NCBI GenBank assembly: GCA_963573315.1
Contig: OY752144.1
Span: forward strand, 310,001 to 374,000
DNA from: Entomortierella parvispora
Taxonomy: Eukaryota; Mortierellomycota; Mortierellomycetes; Mortierellales; Mortierellaceae
DNA: 64,000 bases
Reading direction: 5' to 3'
Shown here: positions 24,651-34,698 of the stretch, piece after piece
How the letters are laid out: each line of letters starts with the position of its first letter
How positions within the stretch are numbered: the first letter of the stretch is position 1
Position numbers and translations under genes: made by a program
The notes under the pieces: model-generated
The model's input: the letters and a program-made list of their open reading frames with translations, nothing else
What the model was told of the DNA's origin: nothing
The model's database searches: none

Positions 24651-26923
24651 TCACATAACGCTGCAGACATTCGACACAGCCCTCGTTCCAGCCTGCACCA
24701 TCTGTGGAACAGAGGCCGCTGCAGATCGGATACTCGAGACAATGAAGTTGTCCTGAACCACACCCACCCTGTTGTTGATCTCCTGGAACCATGTGCACGT
24801 AAACTTCTCACGGCGCGCCCCTTCCTCCACCGACACCACGGCCTCATACAGCTCCATGAAGCAATCGCGTGCGTATTGGTTATAACGGGTATCCCTGTTC
24901 GACAAGAACACCAGTGGGGGCTGATACGAGAGCTGGAACCACTGATGGATCACCTTCACAAATCCCTCTGTAGGGTCCGTAAGTGCGTCAATGTTGTCGT
25001 TCAAGTAGTCGCGTTGATCCTCATCCACATGCGTGAACACGATCACGACATGTTTCCAGAATTGAGGCCCCAGTAGACGCTCAAAGAGTCTCAACATGTT
25101 TTTCGTGTATTCGTCCAATCTGTGAAGAAAAATTAAGCATTAGACTGAGCACTGGTCCACCATACCAAAAGGAAGCAAGGACAAAATCAAAGGCTCTTCC
25201 ATCAACATGGACCAAAACCAAGAAAAAAAAACCATTGAAACTTGCCTGGTATTGTGAATGTTGAAGACAAGGACGAATGCACTCACACCGTGCGAAAGGG
25301 TCTTGAAGAACTCCACCATTAAGTGGACATTTTCAACATCCTTGTAAGTTGAGTCACACATGCCGGGTCTACAATCAAGATTGACAAAATGGGCAATATT
25401 GCGTCAGATTTCTGCTGGAAGAGAATGGCGAGGGTAGCTAGCAAGATGCTCCGCCTCTTTGAGTTTCCAATGGATGGATGCATATTCTCCGATACTGCGT
25501 TCCCGACCTGCAAATGTCACTCGCTCTACTTTATCCCGACACTTTACTGCACAACGTACAACTTCACGCGTCAACATGTCCTGCAGTGGAACCGATCCAA
25601 AACCTGATTTCCAGCGTCAAAAGCCCGTGGTTGCATGTTGATTCTCCTTGCCAATGCAACAATAAAGAAAAAATCCCGAGAAAATGAGGACGGTTCGGCA
25701 ACAAGGTGATATAGAATGACAAACTCAAACGTACGTGTCAACAATGTGGACCGTTCGTCCGACCTCGGGCAACTTCCAATGTCGGACACAGCTTCCAATT
25801 CGCTGAGTAACAGGCTAGTGTGCGCAAAAAAAAGAAAAAAAAAGACAGGGGGAAAGATGATGCGGTCAGTTTTACTGTTCGTGTTCTTGAATAGGCAAGA
25901 GTGCACGCGGCACAATCCTCTCACACGCGTCACACTTCACACTTCCTTGCATCAAGGGAAAAAGGCGGGGCATGGATTGTTCTTGCATAGAAGATAGTTC
26001 TTTTTGGCGCATGAAAAGTAAAAACGAGGCAAAGTCCGCAAGCCCACACAACCAGAGAAACGTGGGGTCGATGATGGAGGATGGGTGGGGTATTACATGT
26101 CGCCTTTCAAGACACGGGAACGACACCATACCCAGCTCCAGAAGCTCTGTTTCCCAGGATAGCATGCCCCCCAAAAGGAGGGTTGATCGCAGGTGCTCGG
26201 ATGCGTGCGAAAGAAAATGAAAGAGAGAAGGCCCGATCGCGGTGTTCGCGTGTCGTATTGCCTGGCTTCGCCGAACGATGACTCCCACGTCTCTTTTGGC
26301 TTTGACCTTTCCAGATGTTCCCCGCCGTCATGGCTTTCCTAAAGAAAGGCAGGATTATCCATCTTCCTTGCTCCAACGGCAGCAACTGCAGTTTCACCAC
26401 GTCTGTTGTTGCATAAAGCTCCCATGTGGTGGGAGAATCATATCATTGAGGCTGTTTTCCGCGGAGAAGAGTAGTGGTCACCAGAGCTGTGAGAGCAGGA
26501 GGGAAGATGGGAAGGAAGGGGATGGAATACCATGATACCGGGCTGTGCCGCAGCGGCTGTGTTTTCTTCTCCAGACCTGATCTCATTTCAAACAGACAAA
26601 AAAAAAACTTACGCCGACAGCGCGTCCGGACTGGAAGAGCGGCTCTTGGATGATGGAGTTGAGGGTGGAAGACTTTCCATTTCCAACGGCACCGAGCTAG
26701 ATGGGTCAAGGAAGGAGAGACTTGAGGTCAGTCGGGGGAACTGAGTCAGACATCCCGGAGGGATTGACGGGGCAGAGGGCCATGTGACAAGGGGGGAGGA
26801 AGAGTCGACGCGCGAAGAGCGGAGAGAATGACTAAGCGCGGGTGTGAAAGGGAATGCGAGGGGAGGCAAACAGGGTCAGGAACGCACCACGGCGAGGACG
26901 ATGTTATTGGCGTCGTTAATCAT
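24651..26923 (-). CDS. AIG1/IMAP-type small GTPase
   Basis: Exons 26888-26923, 26613-26696, 25735-25814, 25246-25368 and 24651-25119, 263 aa. Motifs are G1 GAVGNGKSS (14-22), a G2-like PVTQRIGSC stretch, G3 HIVDTPGMCDSTYKD with VDTPG (65-69) restored across a junction, hydrophobic HGVSAFVLVFNIHNTR, and G4 VVIVFTHVDED (TxxD type). The C-terminal part is helical, with a catalytic-like FFxEL region replaced by CFMELYEAVVS. This order and the GxxGxGKSSTxNSI P-loop fit the AIG1/Toc34/septin-like GTPase class rather than Ras. The role in fungi is unknown. The fourth intron (25120-25245) has a GC-AG donor (GCAAGT). Intron 2 is 798 bp, unusually long. For exon 3 I used the upstream acceptor CACTAG because it supplies the conserved VT; the next AG, four codons later, is an in-frame alternative. 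Confidence 0.82.
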
Positions 26924-27013
26924 TCCTGTGCAGGGGGTGTGTGCAGCGACGATGAAGAGGAAGAGGAGGGAGAGGGCGCAAAGGAAGAGGAAAGGGGAGA
27001 CGAAAAGAAATGT

Positions 27014-27068
27014 GAATGAACGAATGAATGAATGAACGAATGAACGGACGAATGAACGAACGAACGAG
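27014..27068. repeat. Degenerate GAAT/GAAC tetranucleotide repeat
   Basis: Twelve or more GAAT, GAAC or GGAC-type units, about 90 bp upstream of the AIG1-type GTPase start codon. Confidence 0.85.
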
Positions 27069-27147
27069 GAGCGAGCGGGACACGAAAAAAATCTTTTTTG
27101 CAGTACGCCGCACGGGATGGGACGCTGGACGATGATGATGTTGTTTG

Positions 27148-27175
27148 CGTGTGTGTATGTGTGTGTGTGTGTGTG
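27148..27175. repeat. (GT)n microsatellite
   Basis: GT tract with one A interruption, in the spacer upstream of the AIG1-type GTPase. Confidence 0.85.
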
Positions 27176-27537
27176 GATGTGTAGATGTGTGTGGCATGGC
27201 CCTTGCTTGCTTGCAGTGGGTTGAGTGCGTGTGCCTGCACTGCACTACCTGGGTTTGGTTTGCCACCACCGCGTCTCCGCCACGCCGCGCCTGCGCCCCC
27301 TTGCCACCATCGGGCGCCTCCTCTCTTTGTTTCTTGACCTTCCTCTACCAACCAACCAGCGCGGATGTTGAAGAGCGCCACCATGCTTGCTCGCACGCAC
27401 ACACTCGCTCACCCCGGTAAAAACGCCACGATCATGATTGATAAAAATTACATTAGGTGGTTTATTTGATATGAAAAAAGGTCATTCCGTTCATCAGTTC
27501 ATCGTAGTCTTCATCTTCTTCTTCACTTGTTCTGTCT

Positions 27538-29463
27538 CTAAACGACGTTGCGGAGCGGGTTCTTGGTGTCAGAGTCCCACCACCATGCCACTCCGACTTG
27601 TACTCCCGTTTGCACCATCCTTCTTCCCCGCTGGACCTCGTCTTTGATGCCCCCCCACCAATTACCTCCCGCGCTTCCCGACAACAGGCCGCCACCACCT
27701 CCGCCAGCATCGCCATACGAGTACTGATGTTGTTGTTGTTGCCCATACGACGGCTGTTCTTGGTATGACGTTTGTTGTTGTTGTTGAACCTGCTGCTGCT
27801 GTGAATACTCCTGGGGCTGTTCATACGAGCCATAGAACCCATCGGAGGAATACTGCTGTTGCTGAGAGTACGTTTCACGCGACTGCTGCTGAGGCAATTG
27901 AAAGCTCTTGTCCTTATTACCCCAGGGCAACGAGGGCAATGCAGGCAGCGCGCGCAAAGCTGGCAAATTAGACAGAGCCGGCAATGCAGGGAGCTTGGAG
28001 AGACTGGGCAAGTACGAACCTGCCACAGAGGCTGCATTCGAGAGTGTGGAGGTGGCTGTTGCGGCAAACGGGATCGCATGGCCGGTGCCACCGTTGTTGC
28101 CGTTGTTGTTGTTGATGTGGGTTGAGGATTGATAATAGTGATTGTTATTGTTGTTGTTGTTGTTGTTATTCGAGAGCACCGCTCCTCCGTCATATGAAGT
28201 TGGGTCGCGCGTGTCAGAAGTGGTTTCTCCACTGTTACCGTAGTACGAAGAGGCGCCAAAGTTGTCGCCACTATTAATAGTCGTCGAGACACCATTGTTG
28301 TACAGTTCTTGATGGTAGGGCTGCTGTTGCTGTTGCTGGAACTGTTGGTTTTGTTGAGGTAAAAGGGTCTGATTCCGCTGCCAGAGATCCGCAATTTTGG
28401 TCGATGCTGTGCCCAGCTTTTCGCTTGCAAATGTGGAGGTCACGGCCAGCGTACTCGACACATAACTGGCGGCGACCTTGGCCAACTTTGGCGCGCCTGA
28501 GCCAACTGCACCTCCGAGGCTGCTGGCTCCTCCTCCACCGAATCTGGAAAAGATGGATCGGGATGAGCCGTTGATCATCATCGGATCCGAAGGTGCACTG
28601 TCATTTTGTGGTGTTGAGGGATATTGGTTTGAGTAATCAGCATTGTAAACACTGTATCCGTTCACATTGTACTGCGCTGGACTGCAGGACGAGTATGACG
28701 ATGTTTGTTGTGGTTGCTGTTGCTCCTGCTGGTATTGCGACGAGTATTGCTGCGGTGGATAGGATGATTCAGGACCAGACATGGAAGGCATGGTGGAGAC
28801 AGCAGGCATAGAGGTATAGGATGGGTATTTGCTGTGTGTCGCCACCTTCTTGGGCTGGTATTGGTTTTGGACATGATCCAGAGTCGCGGCGGCGTTGGGC
28901 TGCACGTAGGCCTGAACTGTGGAGTGTGATAATGATGAGCTGGGCGTCGTATATTCTTGCTGTGGGTCCGAGAAGGCATCTGGTGCTGAGGGAAAGGGTG
29001 CGATCGGACTCCTCTCTTGTGAAGAGTGGAACGAAGAGTAGTGGGCCGGTGCTGCGATCGAAGGCATGGGTACTGGTGCAGAGGAGTGTGAGGAGGATAT
29101 GCGTGCTGGTGCATATGACTGTGCCTGTGTAGGCGCCTGGTGTTGCAATTGAGACTGGGTCTGGGTCGGTTCAGGGGAAGGAGCAGGAGTAGGAGAAGGA
29201 GGAGAGTATGTCGATGCAGCAGGGGCAAGTCCAAAGAGAGCAGAGATATCCGCCTCCGAAGGTGGGGGAGGGGGCAGTTCAAAGAAAAGTGAAGGGTTGG
29301 AGTTGACACTGTCTGCAGAAGGGTGATGAGCAACCGATGCACCCGTTGAGTTTGCAAAGAGATCAGACTCGAACAACTTGGCCGCGTCCGAGGTCGCGGG
29401 TTGATCGCCAAACGGGATGATGGCTGCTGCATCAAAGGCAGGAGGTTGCTGTAGAGGGGGCAT
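27538..29463 (-). CDS. Asn/Gln/Pro-rich prion-like protein of unknown function
   Basis: A single exon of 641 aa. Start at MPPLQQPPAFDAAA; the frame stays open upstream but looks like 5' UTR. The N-terminal 50 residues (IIPFGDQPATSDAAKLFESD) are followed by a Pro/Ser/Gln-rich disordered half, then SIFSRFGGGGASSLGGAVG and an Ala/Ser/Thr-rich amphipathic stretch (PKLAKVAASYVSSTLAVTST). After runs of Asn and Gln comes a leucine/proline repeat (LPALPALSNLPALRALPALP), more Gln/Tyr, and a distinctive ordered C-terminus (GGNWWGGIKDEVQRGRRMVQ ... VAWWWDSD). No family recognised. Composition suggests a condensate-forming or adaptor protein, which is inference only. It is head to head with the Crinkler-type gene. 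Confidence 0.75.
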   Translation of the reverse strand: MPPLQQPPAFDAAAIIPFGDQPATSDAAKLFESDLFANSTGASVAHHPSADSVNSNPSLFFELPPPPPSEADISALFGLAPAASTYSPPSPTPAPSPEPTQTQSQLQHQAPTQAQSYAPARISSSHSSAPVPMPSIAAPAHYSSFHSSQERSPIAPFPSAPDAFSDPQQEYTTPSSSLSHSTVQAYVQPNAAATLDHVQNQYQPKKVATHSKYPSYTSMPAVSTMPSMSGPESSYPPQQYSSQYQQEQQQPQQTSSYSSCSPAQYNVNGYSVYNADYSNQYPSTPQNDSAPSDPMMINGSSRSIFSRFGGGGASSLGGAVGSGAPKLAKVAASYVSSTLAVTSTFASEKLGTASTKIADLWQRNQTLLPQQNQQFQQQQQQPYHQELYNNGVSTTINSGDNFGASSYYGNSGETTSDTRDPTSYDGGAVLSNNNNNNNNNNHYYQSSTHINNNNGNNGGTGHAIPFAATATSTLSNAASVAGSYLPSLSKLPALPALSNLPALRALPALPSLPWGNKDKSFQLPQQQSRETYSQQQQYSSDGFYGSYEQPQEYSQQQQVQQQQQTSYQEQPSYGQQQQHQYSYGDAGGGGGGLLSGSAGGNWWGGIKDEVQRGRRMVQTGVQVGVAWWWDSDTKNPLRNVV

Positions 29464-30794
29464 TGCGATCAATGTATGAGTGCGGACGAGATGGTGGATG
29501 AATGGGAAAGAAGAAAATGAAAGAGTGGAGTGTCGACTACTGCAGAAGAACAAAGGAAGAGACAATGATAAAAGACAGTTGCAAACGAGACCGGTGCAGA
29601 GGAAACCGGACTTGCAGCGTGTGTGATGCCTAAAAAACTCTCTTGGTCGGACTTTTCATTATCTTTAGCGGATGGGCCTTGTTCAAGGCAACTTTGGGGG
29701 AAGGAAGCGAGGGAGAACAGGGTGCGGGTCCCTCGAATATCTATTTCGGACTCGGAGAGACATTCTGCGGCTAGACCACACCTCTCTCTCGCCCAACAGA
29801 GACAGGGGATTGAATACATCAGCCATTGTCGTGGTGCGGAGCAAGAAAGAGATGTTTGTCTGGCCTGCATCACCATCATTCACCCTGTTGCGCTGTTGTG
29901 TGGTGTGGTGTGTGCCTGCCATGCATGCATGGTGATGTTGTCCGTGCAAACGACAAACACCAACAAATCGAAAAAAATGAAAAACGAGCGCGGCCCAATT
30001 GTTGAGCCTGTTTGTTGTTCCTTCCCTTCTCTCCTTCCTCTGTCCTCAATTCTTCAATTGCTCACTTTTTTCTGTAATTTATATCTCCATTCGGGGCAAG
30101 GGTCTTCCAATTGATCGATCTCTTCCCCTGCTGTTATTGCAAGTGAAATGCACAGCAATTGCGCCAGAGGCAGGTCCTAACCAGGGGCACATAGATATAC
30201 TGTAGTTTTAGTCTGGGCCGTGCGGCGTAGGTTAAAGAGACTGTTATCCTGCGTAGGCAGAGATGAGTGTCTGCGAGATGCAACAAAAGAGAGATGGAGA
30301 AGAAGCGAGAGATAGAGAAGAAGCGAGAGATATATAGAAACACGCGAACCAAAGCAGGAAAGGCGCGTGTGCCCGCAGTCTGCGCGACGCCGTTGGCCTT
30401 CGTGTTGATGTCTTTTCAAACCACAGAACGACAAAACGGTGTTACCTGCTCGCAAAATCACTCCACACCCTGCTAATGGACAGCAACAGCGAATCCCCTC
30501 TGTATTGCACAGCTAGAGATCATCGTTCGCCTACGATCATGATGTTGTATCAAGATGAGATATTCACGCGAAGTGGCAATGAAAGGGAGCTTGGAAACTG
30601 ACGGCAGAGTGAAACTCATGTTGTATGTTGATAATAAGGTCTACTACAGCACATGACACCCATTGCCACCAAAAAAAATGAAAATAAAAAACCTGCCCTG
30701 TGCGGCGTTCGTCGACCTTGATTCCACCCATCTGGCACATGCACACTGCCCCCGGTATTGCTCCTTGGCTATCCCTTCGTTCCCAACATACGCC
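29464..30794. other. Shared upstream region of N/Q-rich and Crinkler-type genes
   Basis: 1.33 kb between divergent genes, therefore both promoters. An open frame extends the Crinkler-type ORF upstream to 30663, but its residues do not resemble a Crinkler header, so I treat it as leader. No other gene seen. Confidence 0.5.
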
Positions 30795-32856
30795 ATGCAA
30801 CGGATTCTTTGTCTCCTCAGCGGAACACCCGTCTCGGAAGCATTTCCAGTCGAGATTGGCGAGAATGAGGACGTTCATGATCTCGAGCAAACCATCATGA
30901 AGCACCTAAGGTCCTCATCGAAGTCTTCCTCCATCCCTTCCGACCTAAATCTCTGGTCTGTCAACCTCACAAGCCTCGAAAGTAAAGAACCTGTCGAACT
31001 AGCCGCCGTCAACAAGATACTTATGGTGCACGGCACGCCTCTCAAGAAGTACATGCCCGATAGTGGCAAGAAACTAAACTGGTGCATCAAAGTCCTCATC
31101 GAGAGAATTCCAGGGAGATGTATGAGATAGTGGATAGAGACTGTACCGCACATTCTTTCCAACCCTCATTGGTTTCCGGTCTTCTTCTTCTCTCTTTTTC
31201 CTTTTCATAGATGGGATTCCAAAGCTGTCTAAACCGCCTTCTGGCACTCCATCTACTACACCTTCTGCGACGCCTTCTACCCCACGAAAGATCGCAACAA
31301 TGCGAGTGCGGAATGCTAATGCCGTGGCAGCGCTTCGGCTCTCTTTGGCTGAAATGCAAATCAAAGGTGCAAAAGAGTTTGAAATTGTTCAGAAACCGCC
31401 AGAGACCTCGGACACAAAGGACGACTCTCCGAACAAAACCGAGGGTGCACCCATCGAACTTGCAAGACCAAAAGTCTTGAAGATGAGTCCAGTACTGACC
31501 AAGTCGACGGATGCGCAGAAGAAGACTCAGAACCTGACGACGACTGGAGATAAACCGAACGAGAATCAGAATCAAACAACGACCAAGGATGAGGATAAGG
31601 ATAAGGACCAAGACAAGGACGAGGACGAGGATAATTTCGATGTGAAGCTGAGTCTCCAAAGTATCGTCCGCAAGGAGATGGAGGCTCTTTCACTCAAACA
31701 CGAAGAGAGCGTGGCAACGCTGAGAAAGGAGCTGAAGGAGTTGCGGCGACTTTGTAATCGGGTCGAATTCACCGTCGTGGTGGTCCCTAGAAACAAGGAC
31801 GAAGGATTTTTGTGGGGGACCATGATAGAGAAGACGACAGTCGACGAACTGGAAGACGCTATTTATCATCAGCATCCAGAGAGAGGGTGTAAAGGCCAAG
31901 GAACAGTCTTGTTGATGATCTTGCATTCGAACGACAAGACCCATCAGCCAACACAGTCAGCAAAGCAAGGCACACCACTTCACGGCTCCGAGCTCATCCG
32001 AAACGATGTCCATCTCCGCAACATTTTGCATCAGTACCAAAAGACGGGAAGGAAGACTCTGACCCTGTCGTTAGAGACCCCTGATCGGCTCTTCACGAGC
32101 TTCACTTTTGGGCATGTGGTCAACCTCTTCCAGCTAACGAAGGAGGACGATCCCATCATTTCCGACATTTTGTGTATGGTCGATATGGTGGCCAAAGTGC
32201 ACGACAGGACTCTTCAAGCGGAATCGAAGAGGCGACTTTTGGACGAACTGGATGCAAGGATTGAATTCATGTCCTTTACTGACATGGGTCAAAATGTCCG
32301 GGACTTTGTAGCTCCGTTTCTCTTCCAAGCCGGTCGAGTCTTCAAAGGAGAATTGAGAATCAAATCTCAACGGTTGGTCACGGGACGGTATGGTCAAGGA
32401 ACGATGGACTTTGTGATCGAACCTCCCCTCAAAGCCAGCAGTGATACGCAGTCAAGAGGACAACCGGCCCATGTCTTTGGAGTTGTCACATTGGTGAGAA
32501 ACGGCGATTTTCCTCATGCCGTGGCTCAAAATTTGTTGCAACTGGAAGCGTCTTTGAGGTGGAGAACCATTAGTCTGTCGACCAGAGCAAAGATGGCTTA
32601 TGGAATCGTCACGGATGCTTTGGATTGGTACTTTGTTGAATGTTCGATTTCGCCACAAGATCCTTTGCGGCCCAAATTCAGAGTGTCTGCACTGGGATTC
32701 AACCGGATCCGGTTCAATACCCAGGATGATTGGAAGCAAGACTCGGGATATATATTGGATCTGATCATCACCCTCTTTGGACGGATACAAACAGAGATTC
32801 GTGAACAAGGCGCTCAACTCGGACTCGAACCGCCTCTTCTTCGCTCAGTTCACTAA
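30795..32856 (+). CDS. Crinkler (CRN)-type protein with ubiquitin-like header and degenerate PD-(D/E)XK-like C-terminus
   Basis: Exons 30795-31119 and 31211-32856, 656 aa. The header (MQRILCLLSGTPVSEAFPVE, then DVHDLEQTIMKHL and DLNLWSVNL) matches the CRN N-terminal ubiquitin-like domain of oomycete and early-diverging fungal effectors. The intron joins it in frame to a Ser/Thr/Pro hinge (KPPSGTPSTTPSATPSTP), an acidic Lys/Asp linker, a coiled coil (about 200-235) and a C-terminal domain. Near residues 491-548 lie GRYGQGTMDFVIE and AQNLLQLEASL, the pattern of the nuclease-like domain in many CRN proteins. Where an ExK-type strand is expected, this protein reads VVTLVRNGDF, so the acidic and Lys residues appear replaced. 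No signal peptide, as for fungal CRNs generally. Function unknown: effector, inter-hyphal or genome-defence roles have been proposed for the family. Confidence 0.82.
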
Positions 32857-32880
32857 AGGCCGTCTTCACTAAAGGCCGTC
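32849..32880 (+). repeat. Perfect 16-bp tandem duplication across the CRN stop codon
   Basis: The unit TTCACTAAAGGCCGTC occurs twice back to back. The first copy contains the stop TAA of the CRN-type gene; the second copy repeats it in the 3' UTR. Confidence 0.9.
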
Positions 32881-33069
32881 CACCTTCTCATACGCCTGTA
32901 TGAATCAAGTCATATACTCATTGATTATGTATTAAAAAGTAAAACATGCTGAGAGATTGGCCTCAGGCACTACACTTCATCAAGTGGAGGATGGGTACTC
33001 AGATAAGGTCAAAATAGGAGATTTATATTGAAAGGACAGGGGCGACACGCGCGCCTTGTTCTCTTCCAT

Positions 33070-33300
33070 CTAGGCCACTGGGGGTTTCCGGAGACCTCCT
33101 TCGTCTGTGAAGGGATTATACCCCAGACAATTGGCAAAGTCTGAAGCACAAGTTGACATGTTTGCATGAGGGGTAGACCTGCAGCTGTTGTATTTGGTGT
33201 AGCAAAGGTCAAAAGCCTGCCTCGTTGTCACGGCTTCCGCGTTGGCTGCGGTCATGGAAACGGTCAGGAAGAGGGCCAATGCGACGAAGCTCCTGTACAT
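33070..33300 (-). CDS. Small secreted cysteine-rich protein, one C-X6-C-X10-C-X6-C unit
   Basis: 76 aa, single exon. Start at MYRSFVALALFLTVSMTAANA, a typical signal peptide with cleavage after about residue 21; the longer frame upstream would bury this signal. The mature part of about 55 residues has four cysteines spaced C-X6-C-X10-C-X6-C around RSTPHANMSTC and ends in a basic/proline tail. The core is shared with the protein at 33791-34189 (consensus CRTxPxANxSTCxxDxAxCL), so both belong to one local family. No named family recognised. It could be a secreted effector-like, cell-wall or defence-type peptide; the sequence does not decide. Convergent with the CRN-type gene, 213 bp between stop codons. 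Confidence 0.75.
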   Translation of the reverse strand: MYRSFVALALFLTVSMTAANAEAVTTRQAFDLCYTKYNSCRSTPHANMSTCASDFANCLGYNPFTDEGGLRKPPVA

Positions 33301-33790
33301 GTTGATAAGCCGCGTAGAGGTAGCACGAGGATGTCTATCAGAGATATAGAGAAGATATCCAATGGTTAGCGCGTGAACAAGATAAAGCACTTTCCCCCAC
33401 CCCCCTACCTTTGTTGTGGTGTTATGGGATAAAGATGAAGGTTAGAAAGAGAGGACGAGGATTGGCTTGGAGGAGAAGGGTCGTAGTTTTTAGAGAGTGC
33501 TGGTGAAAATGTCAATGTGGAGTTTTGGTATGGGAGGGTATGGCGAGGTCCACCGTGTTTTGGATATGTTCAGGTCCACGACGAATGCAAAAAAGAAAAA
33601 AAAGTAGAAAGGCGTGACTAACCGGGGCTGTACCGGATTGTAGATTGGTGGCTACGTTGAGGACAATCATTTTTATTCCTTCCAGAACCGAACTCATGAA
33701 AGAGGTAGAATGTGGTCTATGGAAAACTGGGTGATTCTCAACCTCAAGACCTCGACAGGGGCACGATAGTACTTCTTCCTCGCCACTTAA
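33301..33790. other. Spacer between the two secreted-protein genes
   Basis: 490 bp, promoter of the 76-aa secreted protein and 3' region of its larger relative. No additional unit of the cysteine motif found. Confidence 0.5.
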
Positions 33791-34189
33791 TCAAGGATTA
33801 GGCACATTGGAAGACCCATGAGGACCAGAAGAACTACGCACCAGACACACTGCATAGTCTGCATTACAAGTGGAAAGGTTTGCACCAGGTTGGGTCCTGC
33901 AAGCGTTTTTTGCATTATCGCAGCTCTTTTGGAAGTCCTCTGTGTCATGAGCCTGCTCTACCGGAGGGCCAACATTGGGGCCAGAAGAACTATGCACCAG
34001 ACACACTGCATAGTCTGCATTGCAAGTGGACAGGTTTGCACCAGGCTGGGTTCTGCAAGTGCTGTTTGCAATGTCGCAGCTCTTTTGGACGTCGTCTGTG
34101 ATATGAGCCTGCTCTGCGACAGGGGCGGCATTTGTAGGCGTTATGCAAGCGGCCAGGCAGAGGGCCAGGACGACGTAGAACTTGTGCAT
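33791..34189 (-). CDS. Secreted cysteine-rich protein with two tandem C-X6-C-X10-C-X6-C units
   Basis: 132 aa, single exon. Signal peptide MHKFYVVLALCLAACITPTNA. The mature protein is an internal duplication: each unit reads EQAHxTxDxQKSCDxAxxxC, then RTQPGANLSTCNADYAVCLV, then a SSSGP linker. Cysteine spacing is C-X6-C-X10-C-X6-C in both units, identical to the neighbouring 76-aa protein. The near-identical DNA of the two units indicates recent duplication or conversion. No named family recognised. The two genes lie in the same orientation beside the CRN-type gene, suggesting a local expansion. Confidence 0.78.
   Translation of the reverse strand: MHKFYVVLALCLAACITPTNAAPVAEQAHITDDVQKSCDIANSTCRTQPGANLSTCNADYAVCLVHSSSGPNVGPPVEQAHDTEDFQKSCDNAKNACRTQPGANLSTCNADYAVCLVRSSSGPHGSSNVPNP
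33821..34128 (-). repeat. Internal tandem duplication in the two-unit secreted protein
   Basis: Two copies of roughly 135-140 bp, including a conserved block around CAGACACACTGCATAGTCTG (+ strand) that occurs once per unit. Boundaries are approximate. Confidence 0.7.
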
Positions 34190-34698
34190 GTTCGTAATGT
34201 AGCTCTTCTGAAGGAGGAAGGACGAGCGAGGTATAGAAGGTGCTTAGTATAGAAAACAAAGGCCACAGTCTGGTTGAGGGATTGACTTTTTTTCCGCGAT
34301 GGGGACGAAAAGTTTGAAGGGCACAAGTTCTTGGATCTTTGTACCCTTGCCAGAAATAGCAACATTGAAGATTGAAAGCGAAAAACTGAACCTAAGGAAC
34401 ACCCCCTTTTCATCCTGTACCCCGTTCTGGCGCCCTCATAGGTCGCCCATACACCCCGATCCCGAGATGATAACGTCACAGATGTGAGAACTCCTTTCGT
34501 TTTTGCAGCCTAAGGAGAACAAGGGGGAAAAAAATCAATATCAGGTAGATGAAGGTGGTCAATGGGACAAAAGCCCTTGCCCTGAATACTAAGAGACATG
34601 GAGCAATTGCTGTTTTACTTTTTTGACGTTGAAATGTCGCTATTTATTGAAAAAGTATTATACACCGATCTCCTCTATCAGAGATCACCTTCTTTTCC
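34190..34698. other. Promoter of two-unit secreted protein and Mix17 3' region
   Basis: 509 bp with no gene recognised. Confidence 0.5.

Larger units (their letters stand above)
26924..27537. other. AIG1 promoter and 3' region of N/Q-rich gene
   Basis: 614 bp containing two microsatellites (27014-27068 and 27148-27175). No gene seen. Confidence 0.5.

Noticed and set aside
30663..30794. N-terminal extension of the CRN-type protein
   Set aside because: The extra residues are not header-like, while MQRILCLLSG is the expected beginning of the ubiquitin-like domain.
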